NCBI GenBank assembly: GCA_903920415.1
Contig: CAIXMD010000526.1
Location: 1-8,051, forward strand
DNA length: 8,051 nucleotides
From: an uncultured Desulfomonile sp.
Lineage (GTDB): Bacteria; Desulfobacterota; Desulfomonilia; Desulfomonilales; Desulfomonilaceae
Reading direction: 5' to 3'
Part shown: one piece after another, positions 5,140-8,051 of the stretch
Layout of the letters: every line of letters starts with the position of its first letter
Position numbering within the stretch: position 1 is the first letter of the stretch
Translations under genes and position numbers: made by a program
Notes under the pieces: model-generated
Told to the model about the DNA's origin: nothing
The model's database searches: none
The model's input: only the letters and a program-made list of their open reading frames with translations

Positions 5140-5607
5140 ATGAACGTAATCCTTCTGGAACATATTGATGATTTGGGAACAGTTGGCCAGACGGTTAAAG
5201 TCAAAGACGGTTATGCCCGTAACTACCTGCTGCCCCGAAAGTTGGCATGTACCGCCACAGATAAGAACCTCAACTACTATCGAACTCTTATTGAGTCAAA
5301 ACTAAAGAAACTGGCTAAAGCAAAGGGGGCTGCCGAACTACAGGCCGAGAAACTCTCCGCTTTGACTCTGAACTTTCTTAGGAAATCAAAGGATCAAGAC
5401 GCTCGACTATTCGGCTCCGTTACCTCAGGAGACGTTGCAGCAGCCTTGGAGGCTCAGGGTTTCGAAATAGATAGAAAGCGTATCTCCCTCTCAGAACCTA
5501 TTAAAAAACTAGGCGAGTACAAAGCGGCAGTCCGTTTGCACCCCGAGGTGGTAACGAATATAAATATAGTAGTTAAGCTGGAGGATGAGGGCGAGAATGT
5601 CGTCTGA
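5140..5607 (+). CDS. rplI: Large-subunit ribosomal protein L9
   Basis: A 155-residue protein close to the usual 148-150. The N-terminal rRNA-binding domain has MNVILLEHIDDLGTVG followed by the signature VKDGYARNYLLPRKLA (21-36). A long charged connecting helix spans about 41-75, and the C-terminal domain contains ARLFGSVTSGDVAAAL (88-103). L9 binds 23S rRNA at the base of the L1 stalk and helps keep reading frame. The ATG at 5140 is chosen over an in-frame TTG at 5116 because GGAG precedes it at good spacing and MNVILLE is the family N-terminus. Its end overlaps the start of dnaB. Confidence 0.97.
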   Translation: MNVILLEHIDDLGTVGQTVKVKDGYARNYLLPRKLACTATDKNLNYYRTLIESKLKKLAKAKGAAELQAEKLSALTLNFLRKSKDQDARLFGSVTSGDVAAALEAQGFEIDRKRISLSEPIKKLGEYKAAVRLHPEVVTNINIVVKLEDEGENVV

Positions 5608-6982
5608 GAAAGGCGATCAAATCAGACTCCCCCCCCAGTTTCTCGAAGGAGAACGAGCAATACTGGGGGGAATGCTTCTGGACAATGATGCACTTCCCAA
5701 GGTTATAGCGACTCTTTCGGCTGATGATTTCTACCGGGAAGCTCACCGATCCGTCTTTCAAACTGTTACAGAATTGTTCAACAGAAACGAGCCGGTCGAC
5801 TGGCTCACCCTTACCGCCGCCCTAAAAAAAAAAGGTATACTTGAAACCGTAGGTGGTGTCCCCTTCCTCACTGAACTCATCGATGCCGTTCCAAGCGCGG
5901 CCAACATATTACATTATACAAAAGTAGTTAAAGAGAAGTCTTTGCTTCGCCAGATGATATCGGCAGCCACTGAGATCTCTACCCGCTGTTACGAGGACCA
6001 TCCGAATATCGACGATTTTCTTGACGAGGCTGAACAGACTATGTTCCGGATAGGGGAGTCTCGTATCCAGAGCGGGTTTGTTCACATCCATGACCTCATG
6101 AAGTCAAGCTTCGCTGCTATAGAGAGTCTTTATGAGAGAAAAGAAAATATTACGGGAGTGCCCTCGGGTTTCAAAGATCTCGATTCCCTCACAGCAGGAT
6201 TTCAGCCATCCGACCTAATCATCATCGCTGGACGTCCCTCGATGGGAAAGACCTCATTTGCTCTGAACGTTGCGATGAATGCCGCAATCGAAGCCGGCAC
6301 GACCACTGCCGTATTCTCTCTTGAAATGAGCAAGGAACAGATAGCTCTTAGAATTCTCTGCGCAAAGGCCAAGGTGAACCTTCGAAATCTTCGGACCGGT
6401 TTTCTTGCCGAACAAGACTGGGGACGCTTGACCTTGGCTGTTGGAAGCATTTCTGATGCGCCCCTCTACATAGATGATACTCCGGCTATCAACAGTTTGG
6501 AAATAAGAGCCAAAGCACGCCGTTTGAAGAAGGAAAAAAATCTTGGGCTCGTAATCGTAGATTATCTTCAACTCATGAAGGCTCCGTCCAGGTCTGATTC
6601 CAGAGAAAAGGAGATATCGGAAATATCCCGTTCGCTAAAAGCCTTGGCCAAAGAAATTAATATTCCCGTTATGGCCCTTTCCCAGCTCAATAGGAAAGTT
6701 GAGGACCGTCCCAACAAGAGGCCCCAGTTGGCTGACCTGAGAGAATCCGGTGCAATAGAACAGGATGCTGACGTTATCCTGTTTATATACAGGGATGAGG
6801 TTTATAACAAGAGTGAAGACAACCCTAAGAAGGGAGAGGCGGAGATCATAGTGGGAAAACAGCGGAACGGGCCCATAGGGATAATGACGGCCTACTTTGA
6901 CTCTCAGTACTCAACCTTCCGGCCCTACACCCAACGAGAAGAGATCCATGATGACGATTCAGCCATTCTTTCAAATATATAG
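5597..6982 (+). CDS. dnaB: Replicative DNA helicase DnaB
   Basis: A 461-residue hexameric helicase that unwinds DNA at the replication fork and recruits primase. The N-terminal primase-interacting domain is at about 12-110 (LEGERAILGGMLLDNDALPK), a linker follows, and the RecA-like motor begins near 185. Walker A is GRPSMGKTS (212-220, K218 and T219), the catalytic glutamate is E243 in SLEMS, Walker B is LVIVDYLQL (318-326, D322), motif H4 is around ALSQLNRK (360-367), and the arginine finger is R423 in KQRNGP. No intein interrupts these sites. The ATG at 5597 has AGGGCGAG upstream; an in-frame ATG at 5585, adding four residues, sits too close to its own GGAGG. The start overlaps rplI by 11 bp, so the two are translationally linked. 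Runs of eight C (5629-5636) and ten A (5824-5833) lie in the N-terminal part. Confidence 0.97.
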   Translation: MSSEKGDQIRLPPQFLEGERAILGGMLLDNDALPKVIATLSADDFYREAHRSVFQTVTELFNRNEPVDWLTLTAALKKKGILETVGGVPFLTELIDAVPSAANILHYTKVVKEKSLLRQMISAATEISTRCYEDHPNIDDFLDEAEQTMFRIGESRIQSGFVHIHDLMKSSFAAIESLYERKENITGVPSGFKDLDSLTAGFQPSDLIIIAGRPSMGKTSFALNVAMNAAIEAGTTTAVFSLEMSKEQIALRILCAKAKVNLRNLRTGFLAEQDWGRLTLAVGSISDAPLYIDDTPAINSLEIRAKARRLKKEKNLGLVIVDYLQLMKAPSRSDSREKEISEISRSLKALAKEINIPVMALSQLNRKVEDRPNKRPQLADLRESGAIEQDADVILFIYRDEVYNKSEDNPKKGEAEIIVGKQRNGPIGIMTAYFDSQYSTFRPYTQREEIHDDDSAILSNI

Positions 6983-7051
6983 TAATATGCTGTTTTATAT
7001 TTATAATGACAACACAAAGATTACCAAAATTTTGGCTACGAGTAAAAACAG

Positions 7052-8051
7052 TCACTGAGTTATCGTCAACAGGATGTTCGGGTTTTGGAGGAGGGCTCCA
7101 TTGAGCTGGTTGAATCGTATTTCGGCTATCGATCGATCGGGTTTGGTAGATAAGGCTTCCCATAAGCTGGTAATTTCAGCTTTGAAGAGGTTGTAAGTAT
7201 AAGAGTTCCCCATTGCAGTAGTCCAGTCCGGTAATGGAAGAAGCCACACCGTATCCGATTCTTTTACGTGAAGCTGAAGGCCGGTGATATCCACATCCCC
7301 TCGGGAGTTGGCCAAGATGCTTATTTTTATGGTGGACGGTTTGGTGTTATTAAGGAGGGCCGCAGTGTATTTCGGGTCCAGGCTGAACACCACAACAGCT
7401 TGGCCGGTGGCCAGCCAAGCGACGGGGGGGTCCGGATCCGGTATCGGGACTGCATAAGATGTGAACTGACGCCTTACTGGTCGGCCAAGGAGTTTTCTCA
7501 GGTTAGAGGAATCAACGTAGATTGGGACAGGCTTTACACACGGAATTTTGGTTGGTGGACGCTGACATTTACCCTGGCCTTGTGCAGGGGAACAACTTGA
7601 GTTCGGTGCGAAAAAGGGGCTCTGCCCAGAGAATACTTTCTCAAATTGGAGGGGGAGATTAACCATGCCCCCAACCGTTTGATACGTTCCATTAAAGCGG
7701 TCATGACCAGTCTCGTATGTGATCTCACACACTCCGTCCCATGCAACGAGGTCCACTCCGGCTCTCCAACCGTAAATGCTTGTTCCTAAATCAAATTTGT
7801 ACCCAGCAAACTTAACTCTCAAACCATAGTCATCTGAATACAAGTTATGGGAATACCCCGCTTCACAATCAAAATTTGAAGGCCCTCCTCGGAATACCTC
7901 GTAAATATCAATGGCATTGTTGAAAAGTCCGCCGTAATAATTAAAATTTAGATCCATGAAGTCGTTGTTGCCGTAAGCTGTGACCATTTCAAGACCAATA
8001 CTGCCGGAGCTATACCATTTTCCAAATAGCCGAGAAGTATCATAAAAACCA
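7052..8051 (-). CDS. Inverse-autotransporter-like outer-membrane protein, C-terminal part, cut by window edge
   Basis: The minus-strand frame stays open to the right edge and ends in TGA at 7052, giving 332 residues with the true start outside. Residues 1 to about 145 show alternating beta-strand patterns rich in Y, G and F. They include GSIGLEM, DLNFNYYGG and YGWRAGVDLVAWDG, then YETGHDRFNG and VGGMVNLPLQFEKVFSGQSPF, which resemble the beta-barrel domain of invasin/intimin-type (inverse) autotransporters. Next comes a Pro- and Cys-rich stretch with three cysteines (about 152-171), then LLGRPVRRQF (187-196), like the PVxRN element that closes such barrels. The last 120 or so residues form an unassigned domain that would be the surface-exposed passenger; it lacks obvious Ig-like repeats. 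It converges on dnaB with a 69-bp gap. An outer-membrane beta-barrel is fairly sure; the adhesin role is inferred. Confidence 0.62.
   Translation of the reverse strand, partial: GFYDTSRLFGKWYSSGSIGLEMVTAYGNNDFMDLNFNYYGGLFNNAIDIYEVFRGGPSNFDCEAGYSHNLYSDDYGLRVKFAGYKFDLGTSIYGWRAGVDLVAWDGVCEITYETGHDRFNGTYQTVGGMVNLPLQFEKVFSGQSPFFAPNSSCSPAQGQGKCQRPPTKIPCVKPVPIYVDSSNLRKLLGRPVRRQFTSYAVPIPDPDPPVAWLATGQAVVVFSLDPKYTAALLNNTKPSTIKISILANSRGDVDITGLQLHVKESDTVWLLPLPDWTTAMGNSYTYNLFKAEITSLWEALSTKPDRSIAEIRFNQLNGALLQNPNILLTITQ

Noticed and set aside
4917..5168. An overlapping plus-strand frame across rpsR and the start of rplI
   Set aside because: It is out of frame with two clear ribosomal protein genes and has no protein-like hydrophobic pattern.
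6254..6571. Minus-strand open frames opposite the dnaB motor domain
   Set aside because: They cover conserved Walker motifs on the other strand, which fully explain the sequence.
7024..7035. Perfect palindrome CCAAAATTTTGG between dnaB and the convergent gene as a two-way terminator
   Set aside because: It has no loop, few G-C pairs and no clean T tract on either side. The 69-bp gap shows no convincing terminator, so the palindrome is probably chance or a weak structure.
7268..7600. Plus-strand open frame of 110 codons in the right part
   Set aside because: It lies entirely antisense to the outer-membrane protein gene and shows no family features or ribosome-binding site.

Overview
The window looks like a chromosomal stretch of an anaerobic Deltaproteobacterium (Desulfobacterota-type). 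The main reasons are a free-standing F0 operon (atpZ-atpI-atpB-atpE) that ends in its own terminator without b-subunit or F1 genes, a c subunit made with an N-terminal signal peptide, a ferritin plus rubrerythrin-like oxygen-defence pair, and the order rpsF-rpsR-rplI-dnaB. The lineage is inferred from gene content; no rRNA or other marker is present to confirm it.

Layout. Positions 1-171 (minus) hold the first 57 codons of a SAM-dependent methyltransferase that runs off the left edge. Positions 267-1326 (minus) hold a two-gene iron and oxygen-stress unit, ferritin then a rubrerythrin-like diiron protein 16 bp downstream. A divergent regulatory gap follows, with a good sigma70-type promoter reading right. 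Positions 1565-3282 (plus) hold the F0 operon, closed by a clear intrinsic terminator at 3314-3344. Positions 3345-3654 are a 310-bp non-coding stretch with a candidate promoter and several inverted repeats. It leads into an unrecognised two-helix membrane protein (3655-4161) carrying a CxxC pair at each end of its membrane hairpin. Positions 4298-6982 (plus) are the tightly packed block rpsF, rpsR, rplI, dnaB. It is preceded by a leader that folds the rpsF ribosome-binding site into a stem and resembles the S6:S18 autoregulatory RNA. Positions 7052-8051 (minus) hold the 3' part of an outer-membrane inverse-autotransporter-like protein that runs off the right edge.

How the genes work together. 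AtpZ and AtpI are assembly or ion-handling accessories for the a subunit and the c ring, encoded just after them. The F1 sector and b subunits must be encoded elsewhere. S6 and S18 bind 16S rRNA as a pair, and here they probably also repress their own mRNA. L9 and the replicative helicase DnaB follow in the same transcript by tight coupling. The ferritin and rubrerythrin-like proteins would sequester iron and deal with peroxide in a strict anaerobe.

Most of the window is core genome. The less ordinary parts are the 3465-3645 structured region with the membrane protein behind it, the S6 leader, the long acidic tail on S6, the Cys-containing form of S18, and the right-edge adhesin-like gene. 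No mobile element, tRNA, rRNA or CRISPR array was seen.
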